Translations under genes and position numbers: made by a program
Notes under the pieces: model-generated
Told to the model about the DNA's origin: nothing
The model's database searches: none
The model's input: the letters and a program-made list of their open reading frames with translations, nothing else
Source of the DNA: Terfezia claveryi
Lineage: Eukaryota > Ascomycota > Pezizomycetes > Pezizales > Pezizaceae
Direction of reading: 5' to 3'
Assembly: GCA_015179025.1 (NCBI GenBank)
Contig: WHUX01000020.1
Location: 1 to 64,000 of the forward strand
Length of the DNA: 64,000 nucleotides
Part shown: piece by piece, positions 12,272-24,718 of the stretch
How positions within the stretch are numbered: the stretch's first letter is position 1
Layout of the letters: each line of letters starts with the position of its first letter

Positions 12272-12868
12272 ATTTCCGCGTGTACTGCTCATGTGCGTGA
12301 TGGGAAGACGTGTAGCTGCCTAATATCGTTTTTTTCGCGATTGCCGGCGGGGGGGCTTTATACAGGACCCTGGTTAAGATGCGGGTGGGCGGGTGGATGA
12401 GCTTCGAATGATTTGGGGTTGTGTCAGGAAGAAAGGTGTGTTCTCGTTGATTCAGAAGCAGTAACACAAACGCCAAGATTTGAGCCAATAATAATAATAA
12501 GTTTACGCTGAATAGACTGAATCGCAGACAATCATCTATTAAGATTTTAAGGTTCGGACTCACGGATGCACTTGCGCGCATGAATGACATGAATGAAAGC
12601 CTCCGCACTTTGTCGAAGCTACATATGCGGCACCAAGTATGTTCCCGAAGAATCTACTCTGAAGACTTTGTATTTATTTGCTTGCCATAATCAAGGATAC
12701 CAGTACACGGGGGTAGGGGGGAAAGGAACAAATTCATGAGAACTAACTAAGGGTAGAATAAGAAGCACAACAGATTCAAAGACTTTAAAACCCCCCGAAC
12801 GAACCAAGTAGACAGTTAAGACAAGCAAACATGCGGAAACATGCGGATTATTGGGATTATTTGACCAC
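12272..12868. other. Spacer between TAF14 and the RanBP1 gene
   Basis: This 597-bp gap carries the TAF14 promoter and the 3' region of the RanBP1 gene, both read leftward. No further gene or RNA is supported. Confidence 0.5.
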
Positions 12869-13815
12869 TTAAACGCCAGTAAAAATCTTCTCGTTTTCCT
12901 TCTGAGCCTTAAGAAATGCGTCCTTAAAGAGGTTGGCATCTAAGACCTAGTTAGCAAAGATTAGCAACAACATAAAGCATCTAACTTACTATCGGAGTTA
13001 GCAAATCGAATCGCAAGAGTCTGAGCCTCTGGGTCTCCTTCGCTGACATCCGCAGAGGTGTTCCAAACCCAACTCCTATCAGACCCAACGTTTGGAGAGA
13101 GCCTCATATCAGGGACAACTAGAAATGAGCGAATAATGATTTTAGTACATCTCTTCTACAGTGCCCCACCTGGACAAACCTAAGGGATACTTACTGTAGT
13201 GGTTCGCGCAGACCTTATGGGTCTTGTCTCTTCGCATAACCAATCGAACCTTCTTAGACTCCTTGTGCTTCAACAACTTGACATCTCCAGTCCCACGTTC
13301 CTTCCACTCGCGAGAGTCACGGTCAAACTTGAAAAGCTTCGCTCGCCTACAGTGATTGAGGTTTCATGTTAGGATCCGACAAAGTGCCACATGAGGTGGA
13401 ATCCTCACATCTTGAACACTGTCTCCTCGAACTCTTCGTTGGTCCTTACTTCTACCTTTTCCAAGTTGACAAGAGGCTCGAAATGGACATCAGGAGACTC
13501 TGGGGCTTCCTCCTCCTGTTGCGGGGAACCTAATTAGCTCATAGCCCTTTTGTCCTCTAAAGCGAACATCAAGAGCCCATGAGAACTCACATCATCTTCT
13601 TTCTTGGTCTTTCCTTTTGGCTCATCGTCCTCCGCTTCCTTCTCTTCTCTCTTTGGCTTAGATCCACCACCGAACATGCTGAAAACACTATCATGGACAG
13701 TAGCGTTCCTCACGGTCTCAGTAGCACCCTCAGACTTGGTTTCCTCCTTCTTCTCTCCAGAAACAGACTCGACAGGCTTGGATTCCTGAGGAGCTTCGAT
13801 ATTGGTATCGGTCAT
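12869..13815 (-). CDS. YRB1: RanBP1-type Ran GTPase accessory protein
   Basis: Predicted 227 residues from five minus-strand exons: 13591-13815, 13409-13515, 13195-13346, 12990-13118 and 12869-12939; all phases agree. A charged Glu/Lys-rich N-terminus of about 75 residues precedes one Ran-binding domain, recognisable from [70 protein letters not shown] and [20 protein letters not shown]. RanBP1 proteins bind Ran-GTP, stimulate RanGAP and help disassemble export complexes on the cytoplasmic side of the pore. The N-terminal VFSMFGGG segment has an FG-like flavour. The length is typical for the family. Downstream neighbour TAF14 is read in the same direction with its own promoter space. Confidence 0.95.
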
Positions 13816-15083
13816 GTTGGTAGATGTGTGATAACGGTATTAAAGCTTCACTGTAGTTTTCCTTGTTGAGGGTAAATTAGATGAACCTCCTTGCTAGATA
13901 AGTGGCAAGATAAGCCTTTGGAGGGCCTTAGTACCTGAAAAGCTGTATAGCTTCCGTCGAGTTAAAATAAATGTAAGGTACAGGATGGTAAATATTTGTG
14001 AGGAGGGAGAATTGTAAAGAAACAAAAAGAAGGATGAGTTGGGTGTAGTGGGGTTGGTGTTTAGGTGGGCGGGGCGCTTGGCAGCGTCAATCTTTCATGT
14101 CTCAGACAGAAACCTACAAGTAAGCATTATGACGAGGATAAGCGCAGAGTTGACTCTTCGGCTGTGCACCCCTTTAATGCCAGGAGGCCGCTTTAATTTA
14201 CATGTAATCGACTTTAGAGAGTCGAGTGCAACCCGCTACTGTTCAATCAAAGCCCTCGAGCTCATCTCATCATTGTTTTAACTTCGAAGGGTAGCTTCCC
14301 TTAGATATACATGCATTATGATTGCACCTCATATGAGAGGTTCTGTGTTAGTCTAATGGACATAAGTTTGAAGATATGAGTTGGGAGAGGATGATTAGTA
14401 TGCAACGGTGGCTGGGAGCTCGCGAAGTGACAACGATGATGCCAACGATACCTTTACTCCCCAATGGAATTAATAAACAAAACCCTCCATTTTTTTAATT
14501 GTTTTTATTATTATCTACATTGGATTTTTGCATTATCACATATACTTCTATTAAGTGTTGACCAAAAAAATAAGAGAAAATAAAACATTAGCAAATGGTT
14601 TCTATTGACCTGCGCGAGGATCCCTTGATATTTGATACTTTGGCAGGTATCCGTGGAGAAACAACTTCTCAAGTAGTCAAGTATGAGTAGTGAATTTGGA
14701 CAATACATGCCTCCATACCTATCAGCAAAGAAATAGGATCATGGAGAAGAAAATTGAGGTTAATCCTCCCAATCTGCGCACAAAATAAGGCCCGCAAATG
14801 ACTTTCCCTAGCAAAACACGAGAAGAAACAGTGAAGCAGAAGCAGAATGACATACATAAACAAACGAAAAATAGATAACCCGAGTAACCATGTACCATCT
14901 TGAAAGTCGCCGCTTCGTCCCTGCGGACTCCAACCAGCATGACTGGACCAAATCTTCCAGGAAGCCCGAAATAACAAAAAGAAAGAGTAACGGGTGGGTG
15001 AACTTCAAGCACAAGATGCTGGGGAAGGAGGAAAATAAGCGAACAATCAAGAAATTACCAGCCCTTCTAGGATTCCTACCATT
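13816..15083. other. Intergenic region
   Basis: RanBP1 promoter on the left and the 3' region of the 15084-17339 gene on the right. Overlapping hydrophobic minus-strand frames at 14670-15050 lack any family signature and run into the downstream gene's 3' end, so they were not called. Confidence 0.5.
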
Positions 15084-17339
15084 TTATCGTGGCTTCTGGC
15101 CACAATCACTTTCATTGCCACAAGTTGTAACACTTCTCCTCCCAAGCTCCACCTTACTCCAGACGTTGACCGCTTGACGCTGTGCCCTCTTGATATAGTC
15201 GAGGCTGGCTGCTTCGGACCAGTGACGCACAGAACGAAGACTGTTAGGCATGCTATAAAGCTTCGACATCTGTTTTGATACGTTGTCCGAGAGTTGTGTA
15301 GCCTTTGTTTCCAAAAGCTTCTGGGTTTGGTGCCTCAACTGTGCAGTCTTCTGGTTGATCTCACCTGCGATACGTTTTCCTTCCGAGGAAGCTTGTTCTG
15401 CCATTTTCACCATCTCCTCCTTCTGTTGCACCGCCATTTTCTTCCACCCTGTCAGCTTGAACCACGGCATCCCAAAGTCCAACTCAAAGGTTTCTTTCAT
15501 CAGCGGCTTAGACTTTGTCTGGACCGACACGTTCATCAAGCCCCAAGCATCGTCGTGGGGTATGACCACAGTATATACTCCGTCAAATAACTTTGATAAT
15601 TCACTGCTAATAGCCTCGCCATTGCGAGTAACTTCAACAAACATTTGCGGTGGCTTTCTAGCAGTGGTATGGTGCTGAGGAGGGCGTAGTATGATGTTGT
15701 TTTTACCAATGATGTGGACTTTGAATTCTTGCGAATCGTTGGCCGCAAGGGGAGTTGGCTCCAACAACAAACTTCTTGCAATCCCCTCGGAGTATCCACA
15801 TGACGTTGGCCTTGAACGGACCGAGGTCGAAGAAGGCTTGGAAAGACTAGCTGACGTGCTTGTTGAAAGCCTGGCACTTGTCATTGTAGAGGAGGGTACG
15901 GCCTGTGAAATTACCGTACTAACAATATTCATAGACGCATTTGCGGGAACGTCGCCAGTAGTCTTAAAATATTTCATGGAGGCTGTAGCAAAGAGGCCAC
16001 CAACAATCCCGCAAATGAACAACCAGCTGATTGCTGCTAACATCAACGTATCCCTTGGTTTGTTGTTCCGAAGCCACTGAATACTGGATGTCAGGCCATT
16101 GGCGAGATTGGGTGTCTTCTCTACGTCGGATAGAAGGGATGTATTCTTACGCGCGCATCCATTAAGGTTAGTAGCCGAGCCGCGATCGACATTCTTGACA
16201 AGCCCCGTAATGCATGCTAAGTTGCGGTTCATCTGGCGGACATCCAAGCTGTTGAAAGTCGCAAGATCGACTGGTAGCCGCTTGTATAGATGGTCCCCTG
16301 ATTTTCCTCCTCTAGACTCAAGGCACATATGAATACAACGGATATCGAGGTTATGGTTTTCCGTCAGTTTGAACAGGGGTTTCTGGGAGATGACGAGAGT
16401 AGGGACGGAGTGACGTTCCACAAAAGAACGGGTGTAGACCCGTGCTAGTTTCTCCTCGAGGGTGTCTTCTTCTGTGCAAAAGATAACAGCAAGATGGGGC
16501 AACCTCCAGTTGGCAGCCTCGAGTCGGAATCCATCATCACCATGGGTAGACCTCACCCACTGGTTACCATTCAAACATAGAGAGAGGGTGTCTGGCCGGC
16601 CATCCACCTTCATTCTTCCCGCCTGGTTGCAAATGTCGATAGACATCTCAACACCAAAAGATTCAATCAGTTCAACTTCTGGGGAACTCTTCATTCCGAA
16701 AGAAGTGACCGGGACAACATTGAAACGGGAGGACCCCGAGTCGGACGAGATCGTGGAGCTGGCACACTCCACAACTGGCAAAGCCAGAGCAGCACCCAAT
16801 TTGTTGAAAATCTCTTCCTTTGCGCTTTGTGACCCTACGTAAAGGAAGCGAAACGGCTCGTCAAGACACAGAAGTTCTTGAGACATCGTTTGTCGCAGGG
16901 TGCATAAGAGCCTGTCTGACAGATTCTCAGACCGTATAGCAGAGAGTATAGTTGTGGCCTCTTCCGTACTGTATTCCTTCAAGGCATGCACAACTGACAC
17001 TAGTCCACTCTTGCGCGGTGGAGGCTCCTCGAACTCGATTTGGTTTATGGATGCAGGCTCTTCTTTCAACGTATTAGCACTATTCTCCATGTGAAATTCA
17101 TCGAGGCCCCCAAAGCTTGGTATCCCTGGGTGGTCGCGAGATTCTGAGGGATAATCTTGTAGTGAGTCTGAATCTGTGTCGCCAATATAATTGACATCCT
17201 CAATACTGTAGTCATCGTCAAATGAATTCACAGACGACCCTTCATCCTCGTCATCAGTTAGAAGTAACGTAGATTCACTAAGAATTTCGTAGGTACTCTC
17301 GCTCAGGAGGCTGGCACCATCATCCAACTGTGTTGACAT
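15084..17339 (-). CDS. Conserved-looking fungal protein with one membrane span
   Basis: A single uninterrupted frame of 751 residues from the first in-frame ATG (complement of 17337-17339). Upstream in-frame extension uses only a TTG and was not taken. Visible layout: an acidic, serine-rich N-terminus (SESTYEILSES, then DDEDEG and FDDDYSIED), a central folded region with FRFLYVGSQSAKEEIFNKLG and VPTLVISQKPLF, one membrane helix at about residues 431-452 (LMLAAISWLFICGIVGGLF), a Ser/Thr-rich stretch of about 50 residues, a beta-rich module, and a C-terminal helical segment with many Lys and Gln (MVKMAEQASSEGKRI). I recall similar fungal hypothetical proteins but no established function. The single span with two soluble flanks suggests an organelle-membrane adaptor; this is inference. 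GC and codon use look like the neighbours. Confidence 0.85.
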   Translation of the reverse strand: MSTQLDDGASLLSESTYEILSESTLLLTDDEDEGSSVNSFDDDYSIEDVNYIGDTDSDSLQDYPSESRDHPGIPSFGGLDEFHMENSANTLKEEPASINQIEFEEPPPRKSGLVSVVHALKEYSTEEATTILSAIRSENLSDRLLCTLRQTMSQELLCLDEPFRFLYVGSQSAKEEIFNKLGAALALPVVECASSTISSDSGSSRFNVVPVTSFGMKSSPEVELIESFGVEMSIDICNQAGRMKVDGRPDTLSLCLNGNQWVRSTHGDDGFRLEAANWRLPHLAVIFCTEEDTLEEKLARVYTRSFVERHSVPTLVISQKPLFKLTENHNLDIRCIHMCLESRGGKSGDHLYKRLPVDLATFNSLDVRQMNRNLACITGLVKNVDRGSATNLNGCARKNTSLLSDVEKTPNLANGLTSSIQWLRNNKPRDTLMLAAISWLFICGIVGGLFATASMKYFKTTGDVPANASMNIVSTVISQAVPSSTMTSARLSTSTSASLSKPSSTSVRSRPTSCGYSEGIARSLLLEPTPLAANDSQEFKVHIIGKNNIILRPPQHHTTARKPPQMFVEVTRNGEAISSELSKLFDGVYTVVIPHDDAWGLMNVSVQTKSKPLMKETFELDFGMPWFKLTGWKKMAVQQKEEMVKMAEQASSEGKRIAGEINQKTAQLRHQTQKLLETKATQLSDNVSKQMSKLYSMPNSLRSVRHWSEAASLDYIKRAQRQAVNVWSKVELGRRSVTTCGNESDCGQKPR

Positions 17340-19761
17340 CTTTCTGAGTTCCCAGCTAGAAAGCAGTGTTGGCAATGTGTTCGGCCAAATTCGCCTTCTC
17401 GGGAGAATGATTAGACATTTTCAACTGAAAGAAGACATAAGAGGGTCACGAGTGGAGTAGCTATACTTTAAAAATCTTGTAAGTCACACCTAGATGGCAC
17501 AATCAGACGCAAAAGAGCTCCCTCAACTGTCTGTATAGCACACAATAGCAGCTTCTGTTGAGTTGCAGGGAGTATAGGCAAGCAGTTTATAATCTCTTTG
17601 CGAGGTTAGATGATAAGCTCCCAAACTGCGAGAAAGCAGCAGACTGGTGAGCTGGAGGAAATGGGGCGACAGGGGGACGTACGAACGATCTCAGACACCT
17701 GCTCAGTCGTGTGCCCAACAGCAGAACCAAGGTGTTGAAGGAGCTGTTATGGACAGTAGAGCAGATTCGAGGTGAGGAAGATCGGACGTGAATGGGAGCT
17801 GAAAGGGAGTCGATTCAGGTGGGGGGTCTGTAAGTTGGTTGTTCTTGTAAGCTCAAGCAGAGGATTGGTAGTTCGGGCGGGGGACCAGATGGTTGGTGGG
17901 GGAGCTTGTGCCAAGCTTCAAACAAGGCTAGCAGTGGTTGACTAACCCAACACATCCTAGGCTGCCAGGCTTCAGGCTTTAAGACTGACTCAACGACTAA
18001 GAGGGGCTAGTACTGTGTTTCATTAGGTTTAACTTACCGTAGTCTGGTTGCACGGATTTTCAAACTCGTCCCTCTGCGTTAAAACAACATATATATTTAC
18101 ACAATTGGTTGATACCAGTAATACCAGTATATAGCTTCACGTTAGCTTAACAATCGGCAAGCTCTACTTGGATTTGGTAGGTGAGCTCAGGCATTGGAAC
18201 TCTCATGATACGTAATATGCAGAAGAGACGCAATCGCAAGCTTCAGCCGAGTCTAGTGGTAATTATGTAAAAGGTTTTTATGTTTGCGCCACTTTAAATG
18301 TTGCGCCGTATAGTAGCTAAGCGTCAGTCTTGGCAGCAGTCTGGTATATCAATAAATGCCTCCTTGAGCTTTGAGGCTATATATGATACCCAATGGGCGT
18401 CAGGTAAATGTGATTATTGTTACCTTCGGTAAGCCAGTGAGATTGATCAAATTCCATGGCTTTGAACTCGGGATGATGTATATATTTCAACTAATTCTTT
18501 CTGATTTCTTGTTGGGGTACTTCAATGGGCTGGATTACCCTGAATCACCTCACCACCTGCCGCACCACTACGATGTGCTTGTGCTGAAATTGAATTGACT
18601 ACTCTTAAGGCCTTGTGCATAGGATTTGTTTCATACGGGTGTTCCACAACGACTCGGATATGTATTAGTTAAGGAACATTGAAAATGCAGGCTGGTCTTC
18701 CGGGGTTACAGATACATTTTTATCTGAAATTGAGGTTATAAGGTCTATTGAACATATAACACCAGTCACAATTTGATGAAGCAAGAGATTAAGCACCTGA
18801 GAACAATTCACTTACTATGCCGAATCGTTCTCCCATCCGTACGAATCAGACTCTCATATTTCCTCCATGTGCTTCGAACGCCGCTATGCGACTTCGAAGC
18901 AGAGTTCATTTAGTACTAGGTAGCAGCGCAGCTACTACAAAAGGCTTCATTTATTGTTTCACATACATATTTGGTAGTTATTGCGGCTCTAGTTTCTTTA
19001 ATTCAACATGCAACATCTTGGGATGAAATCCAGACGTCAGTATTGGGACTGTAGCCACCAACATCCAGGCCTACCGGCACCCTAGTCTGGTTGTCCCTGG
19101 AACCACTATCTTCCAATTACAGCAATTTCGAAGGCTGATAGGGAAGCCATTTGGCTCTCCTGGTTGATAGGGAGGTAAGGATTCTTGCTCGAGAAATTCA
19201 TTCACTGGGAGGATCTCGAGAATACGGAAGCATGCTATAAAGACACCCAAGGCTCATGCAAGGGGAAAATCCCAAAACCGGAGATCTCCACATTGCATCC
19301 TCTATCATACAGAACCTTAGTATGAGAATTATGTCTTTACACCACCGATCTCCGATGGGAGCGGTACTTGTAGAAAAACTTTCATGAACGCCTCGCCCTC
19401 AGGTACCAGACTAGCCCTCAGGCTGGGTTGGATGTATTGTATTATGACTCGTCCAGCTATGTCGTGTACTACAGTAGGAGCTAAGTGTAACACATTTTTT
19501 GCGACTGGCCCGCTATTGTTTACAAGCAGGCTAGGGCACTGTTATTCGGGTTCGAGGTTGGCCGTAGAGATGCATCGGTGGATCTTATTGGTGCCCATTG
19601 TGCACGAAATTTCTCTTGCCCTTTGTATTTTTGGGAGTGCAGGAGAGGACTCAATCATACACGCAACAAGACTATTCATAGGACGCGTCAGCCTACAACT
19701 AATGCTGACGAGCCGCATTGAAGGGAACTCCAATTACCTTCTATTCAAGGCAGACTACCTT
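17340..19761. other. Intergenic region, 2.4 kb
   Basis: No supported gene. The left part should be the promoter of the membrane-protein gene. It contains two partial copies of the dispersed TAGTCTGGTTG motif (18040-18053 and 19083-19096). A frame at 19384-19953 overlaps the real gene at 19762 on the opposite strand and was rejected. Confidence 0.5.
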
Positions 19762-20354
19762 TTATTCATCCTCCCCAAACGAAAGCTTTACTTTTCCTTT
19801 GCCCTTAGCCTTTCCACCAGCTCGTTTTTTCCGGCCCAGGTTTTCATCAGCCTGACCTATGGTATCATCGCCCTCTTCCGCACCTATCAACTTGACCGCT
19901 TTCCGCTTATTTATTTTGCGTCCAGCTTCCAGTATCTTCTCTTTCGTATCTAGCGGCTTCTCAAGACTTATTACTGTGCCCTCCTCGGCTGCCGCTTCCT
20001 CCTCTGCCGCGGGCGTGTTGTCCTTCTCTGCATCTTCTCTGTCGTCACCAAATTTCCCGCCATTCAGGGCTTTGAACTCTTCCCCTGTGATTGTATCATT
20101 TCCACCTTCCAGGACATATGTCGGCGCGTCTTCATCATCATCATCAATGGGTCTCTTCTTGTTCCGTAGGGCTATGTATCGTTGCTGTTGCTCCCCGCCA
20201 GACTGCCCTTGCCGCAGACGGCGGAGGAATACAGGCTCTTCCATTTCTGCTCACGAAGCATGTCGTTAGAAAACACACGATGGCATAGAATACGGCTGAT
20301 ATGAAATGCTGAATACTGACCATAGCTCAACGACTTCTTCGCATTGTAGGACAT
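19762..20354 (-). CDS. DUF4604 / KIAA1143-like small hydrophilic protein
   Basis: Predicted 172 residues from two minus-strand exons, 20321-20354 and 19762-20246, joined in phase to read MSYNAKKSLSYEMEEPVFLRRLRQG. That N-terminal pattern (SLSY, then EPxFLRRL) is how I recognise the DUF4604 family, which includes human KIAA1143. The rest is low complexity: an acidic patch (DDDDED followed by APTYVLEGG), alanine/glutamate-rich runs, and a lysine/glycine-rich tail ending in KLSFGEDE, also typical of the family. The molecular function is not established. The donor of its 74-nt intron is again GTCAGT. The family call rests on short conserved segments remembered, not searched. Confidence 0.8.
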
Positions 20355-22059
20355 CACCAAATTCTGATATTGTGGCTGTGGATGTCTTGGCGAGCACCAC
20401 TTTATGTCGGCGGTCGTTTATATTTACGCTCACCGTCAGCTTACGTAGTTGGCGCCAAGCCACTCTCCCAAAGAGACCCTTGCAAACTTTAAATTCAGCC
20501 CTTGCATTATTACATAAGGTAATTATAAGGTCATATATTCGGGGTGGTGACCTGAGGAAATAGAAGCTCACGCCAAATGGTACGTGTTCTACATGCCTCC
20601 GCTGACGAAGGATTGTACCGTGGGCCATGCGGACGTTCTAAATCTGCCTTTGTATTCTCTCGCGAGAGAATAGATCTCAGCACGTGGTCATCAGGGGAGC
20701 AGGGACAACTGCCCCTTTCGGACTTGCAGGGCAGGCTAAGGCGTTTTGGGGCAAACATCAACAGAAGATCGTTAGATGCATTCAAAAAAACTGTAGAAAT
20801 AGATCTAGAGCCTGTAGTTCCACGCTTGGCTTTGGTTTGGCCATGCTTCAACTACCCAAGCAGCGCAAAAACAATCACCCGGGGTGGGGGGGGTTATTGC
20901 GCCAGCTAGACTAATATTGCCAGCTTTCCAGTACAGAGTCTCGAGCCCGAAGGGAAGGGCTGTGGAAGGTGGAAGAGGATATATCGATATCGATTTATTG
21001 GTTCTCGTGCCCAACCTGAGTGCATCAGACTACTAGCCTCAGACTACGCCTTTCTTCACGCCTCGCCTCTCTAATGCCCACGCTTGTGTCCACTTTCCTT
21101 GCGCCTCGATTGCGGCCCAGAGGGCCGAGATTACCCCTGTGGTGGCAAACTGCCCCTTATCGTTGTCGCTTATCATGATGATCGGGCTCATGATCTGGCG
21201 GGCATTCTCTTGAGGTGTATACCGTATATAACGTTTAACCGCGTTAACGGTGCAGTCAAGCAAGGCTCAACGTTTAAGCGTGGCTCTGACCGTGGATCAC
21301 CCAGGGTTCGTTCCTCGCCTCCGTTGCTTGTGTTTCCCGAATGCAGATGGCGAATCTGGCTGGGCTCCTAGGATATCTAGACTCTTCTTGCCTATCAACC
21401 CAGTACCGACTGCTCGTCCTAATCGTAACGTTCGTATGAAATATTAAAGATGTATGGCTTAACTTGCCTGGTTGCATTCGCATAGAGACCCTTTCGTTGG
21501 CTCGGTTGTGCATTTTTTTTTTTTTATTTTTTTTAAAAATTTTTCCCTCCCCCTGGACTGTACCTCTAGGTACGGTGCCTGGTGCGAGACTGCAGAAGTA
21601 AATAACAGCTGCTACATACTTTTAATTACTACATACCCTAGTACCACAGGCGCGGGTACAACTGCTGCATTTTTTCACTACCTGCGATCTCCACCTCCTT
21701 TCTACGGCCTTTAATCTGCACTACTCCTGCTTCTGTTCTTCTACTCTTTACCGTTGTTCCTCCCTGCTCCTTCACTCTTCGCCGCTTGTCACCGAAGACA
21801 CCCACAACGAACGGAACGACGTGTAAACAAGGAATCATCTCGACGAGTTCCTGTCAGCGCCTGAAGATATCCATAATATAGTCTGGTGGGCATAATAGGG
21901 ATCATTCAGGAACGCCTTTTGGTTTGGCTCGCCCCGAGACTAGCAGAACACTAGTACATTCACGTCTTTGTGGTTTCAGCGACCTAACAGCCCGAGCACA
22001 AGCAACGCACCGGGCGAGGGACCCTCCTCACATCCAAACCGAATTGGGTGTTTTTCAGC
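20355..22059. other. Divergent promoter region, 1.7 kb
   Basis: Lies between the leftward DUF4604-like gene and the rightward mannosyltransferase gene. It has T-rich homopolymer runs near 21513-21545 and a TAGTCTGGTGGGCA motif copy at 21879-21892. Short overlapping frames on both strands show no family signature. The 5' leader of the mannosyltransferase probably occupies its right end. Confidence 0.5.
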
Positions 22060-23768
22060 ATGAGGTTCAAGGAGTCAATTTATAGTCAGATGCCCTCCTC
22101 TGCCACGCTGCCGGCATTCCAAGATGTCTCAAAATTACATTCTTCGCCACGGGTAGCGTTTCTGAGGAAGCGGATACGGTTAAAAGGGTCTTCAGTTTCG
22201 GTGCCATTGGGAGTGATTCTGCTCTTCCCAGTGACGGTTCTCACGCTAGTATTAATGTTAATGATACGGCATCCCGGCTCTGGGGGGGACGGCGGTGGTG
22301 GTAGTATATTCACGGGCCCTCCTCCACCTATGATGAGGTATGGAAATCAATCGTGTGGGTCTCAAGTCTATTGTATACTGATAGATATGTAGGAAAATGG
22401 GTGATCAGTACGATAGTGTGTTTCACACGGGATGCCTTGAGCCAGAAGTGGACGGGGAGCGAGCAAATGCAGTAATTTTGGTGTTGGCCAGAAACAAGGA
22501 ACTTGATGGGGTCGTCCAATCTCTGAAGTCAATGGAGCGTCACTTCAACCGATGGTACCACTATCCCTACGTTTTCTTGAATGATAAAGAATTCAATTCG
22601 ACGTTTAAGGAGACTGTTGTGAAGTATATCAGCGGCACCGCGGAGTTTGGAACAGTCAATTCGACCTTGTGGGGATATCCGGATTGGGTCAATGTTGTGG
22701 ATGCGGAAGAGGCAATCGCACGCCAAGGTGACGCCGCTATCATGTATGGTGGTATGGCTAGTTATCACCATATGTGTCACTTTTACTCTGGGTATGTTCA
22801 TCACGTCCCACCATCTTCGATTTCTGTATAGCCTAACGTGATTTGTGGTAGCTACTTCTATAAGCACGAACTTCTTTTGAAATACAAGTGGTACTGGCGT
22901 TTGGAGCCAGAAATCAACTTCTTCTGCGACCTTACCTAGTAAGTTTACAGGCTACAGCATTTGTACCACAAATCTGACCTCTCTAGTGACCCATTTATCC
23001 ACATGGAGCGAGCAAACAAAACATATGGCTGGGTGATTGCTGTCAAGGAGCTTCGCGAAACTGTCCCGAATCTCTTCCGTTATGTGTCGGGCTGGAAACG
23101 GAAAAACAATGTCAAATCTCAAGGGCTTTGGGAGATGTTCGTTGCGAAACCAGAGGAACAAGAAAAGCTGTGGGCCGAAGACAAGGATGGGCCCGGAACT
23201 ATTGCGAAAGAAGGGATATACACGGAAGCAATGGAAGGCGAAAGCTACAATATGTGCCATTTTTGGAGCAACTTCGAAATTGCACGCTTCGACTTTTTCA
23301 GGAGTCAGCAGTATGAAGACTTTTTCAAGACTTTGGAGCGGAGCGGAGGATTCTGGCAGGAGAGGGTATGTTCCTACAAGTTTGGGGGCATTATACGATG
23401 AAAGAAAGCTAATTTTGTATTTGATATAGTGGGGAGACGCACCAGTACATTCATTGGCGGCAGGTGCCCTTTTAGGCAAGAAGGATGTACATTACTTCCG
23501 AGATATTGGATATCGGCACACTACGATTCAGCATTGCCCCAATAACGCACCAAATAAGCAACTTCCTCGGGAACCATGGTATGACAGGAACCTGGACAAG
23601 GCAAAGGCAAAGGAAGAAGATGACTATTGGGCGAAATGGGATAGATCCCAGGAGCATGGTGTTGGTTGTAGGTGTCGGTGTGATCAAGAGTACGAGGATG
23701 TAGAGGGCACTGGAGGCAGCTGTATACCGCAGTGGGTTGATGCAATGGGGGGTTGGGCTTCACCTTAA
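22060..23768 (+). CDS. Alpha-1,2-mannosyltransferase, GT15 (Kre2/Mnt1/Ktr family)
   Basis: Predicted 493 residues from exons 22060-22337, 22393-22791, 22852-22938, 22987-23365 and 23430-23768, all in phase. The first in-frame ATG is taken; Met11 is an alternative. It is a type II membrane protein: a short basic cytosolic tail, a membrane anchor at about residues 49-69 (PLGVILLFPVTVLTLVLMLM), a glycine-rich stem, then the GT15 catalytic domain. Family blocks visible are RANAVILVLARNKEL, SMERHFNRWYHYPYVFLND, MCHFYSGYFYKHELL, WYWRLEPEINFFCDLTYDPF, YGWVIA, SYNMCHFWSNFEIARFDFFR and RDIGYRHTTIQHCP. These Golgi enzymes use GDP-mannose and Mn2+ to extend O- and N-linked mannans. Start region is proline- and glycine-rich. 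Convergent with the hydrolase gene downstream. Confidence 0.95.
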
Positions 23769-24718
23769 AAAGCGCCATTATTTTAAACAGGGCTTTTTTT
23801 GCCTCAAGCATCCAGTTATGACGCATGAGAAATACGAATTTTTCCTTATGGCTTTGCATCTAGGGAGGCTAATCACCAGTGGGCGTGGGTTGGTGGGGAA
23901 AATCAAACATTGGATTGTATAATTCTTTTTAATTTTCTTTCTGAGTGGCCCTTTAAAGATCCTTAATCATTGTTTTTACTATCAAGATTGTTTTTTAGTT
24001 TCTATTTTCAATTTCGATTCTTGTGTATCATTTTTTTGCCCCCCACTGACACCTCTTTCCTCAATGGAGCCAAAATCAATTTGTGTTTCCTTCTTTCTTG
24101 AAATCCATCTTTCGTTCCCCATTTCTATTCTCCATTTTGTTCTGTTTTTCTTTTCGTTTTTGCGAGGCTTTTTTTGTGTAGACTTTGGGGATTTGGTTTT
24201 TCAGTGTATTAATTACTACGTCCATTACATACTTACAGAGGCGAACGGGAGATAGAGAGGCGCATAATGAAAGACTAAATATCGCGGATTCTGTGATTTG
24301 CTGTTTTGGTATTGTTTGTGTCTACAATGATGGATTATAAATAGGTGTTAGAAGGTCTTGTGGCATGTTGGGGGAGTTGAGGGTAACATATACGGATATA
24401 CCTGAATTCTAGAATCGGCTTGTTGATCAACAAAGTTGCTTAAATTTAGAGGCCTCATGCAATACTATCTGCTAGCAGTAAATAAGATAAGACCTTAGAA
24501 TAAATAAAAACTGCCATATTCCGGAGGAACTCCGGAGACATAAAAAACTGCAATAATATGCGGAACTGACAACGCCTTATTTCTCTGCTAGGTAATTCCC
24601 TCCTCATTATCAATCACTCTCAACAGCATTTCAACTGGCACTGCTATATCCCCGCTCAAGCATGCCGCAAACATCTCTTACTCTCCCAATGCAATCACAG
24701 ACCACATCTACACACCAT
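23769..24718. other. Intergenic region between convergent genes
   Basis: Mostly T-rich 3' flank. A short frame at 24064-24255 is T-rich and low complexity and is not taken as a gene. Confidence 0.5.

Noticed and set aside
14669..15050. Hydrophobic minus-strand frames that look like membrane proteins
   Set aside because: Three overlapping frames share the same T-rich sequence in the 3' flank of the 15084 gene; none has a credible start or family match.
17339..17375. A 12-codon N-terminal extension of the 751-residue protein
   Set aside because: It would start at TTG; the first ATG is at 17337-17339 and gives a typical acidic N-terminus.
19384..19953. A 189-codon plus-strand frame
   Set aside because: It overlaps the DUF4604 gene on the other strand, has no family signature, and its hydrophobic segments follow from antisense of Lys/Glu-rich codons.
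20266..20628. A 120-codon minus-strand frame upstream of the DUF4604 gene
   Set aside because: It overlaps the first exon and intron of that gene in another frame, and the DUF4604 model gives the better N-terminus.
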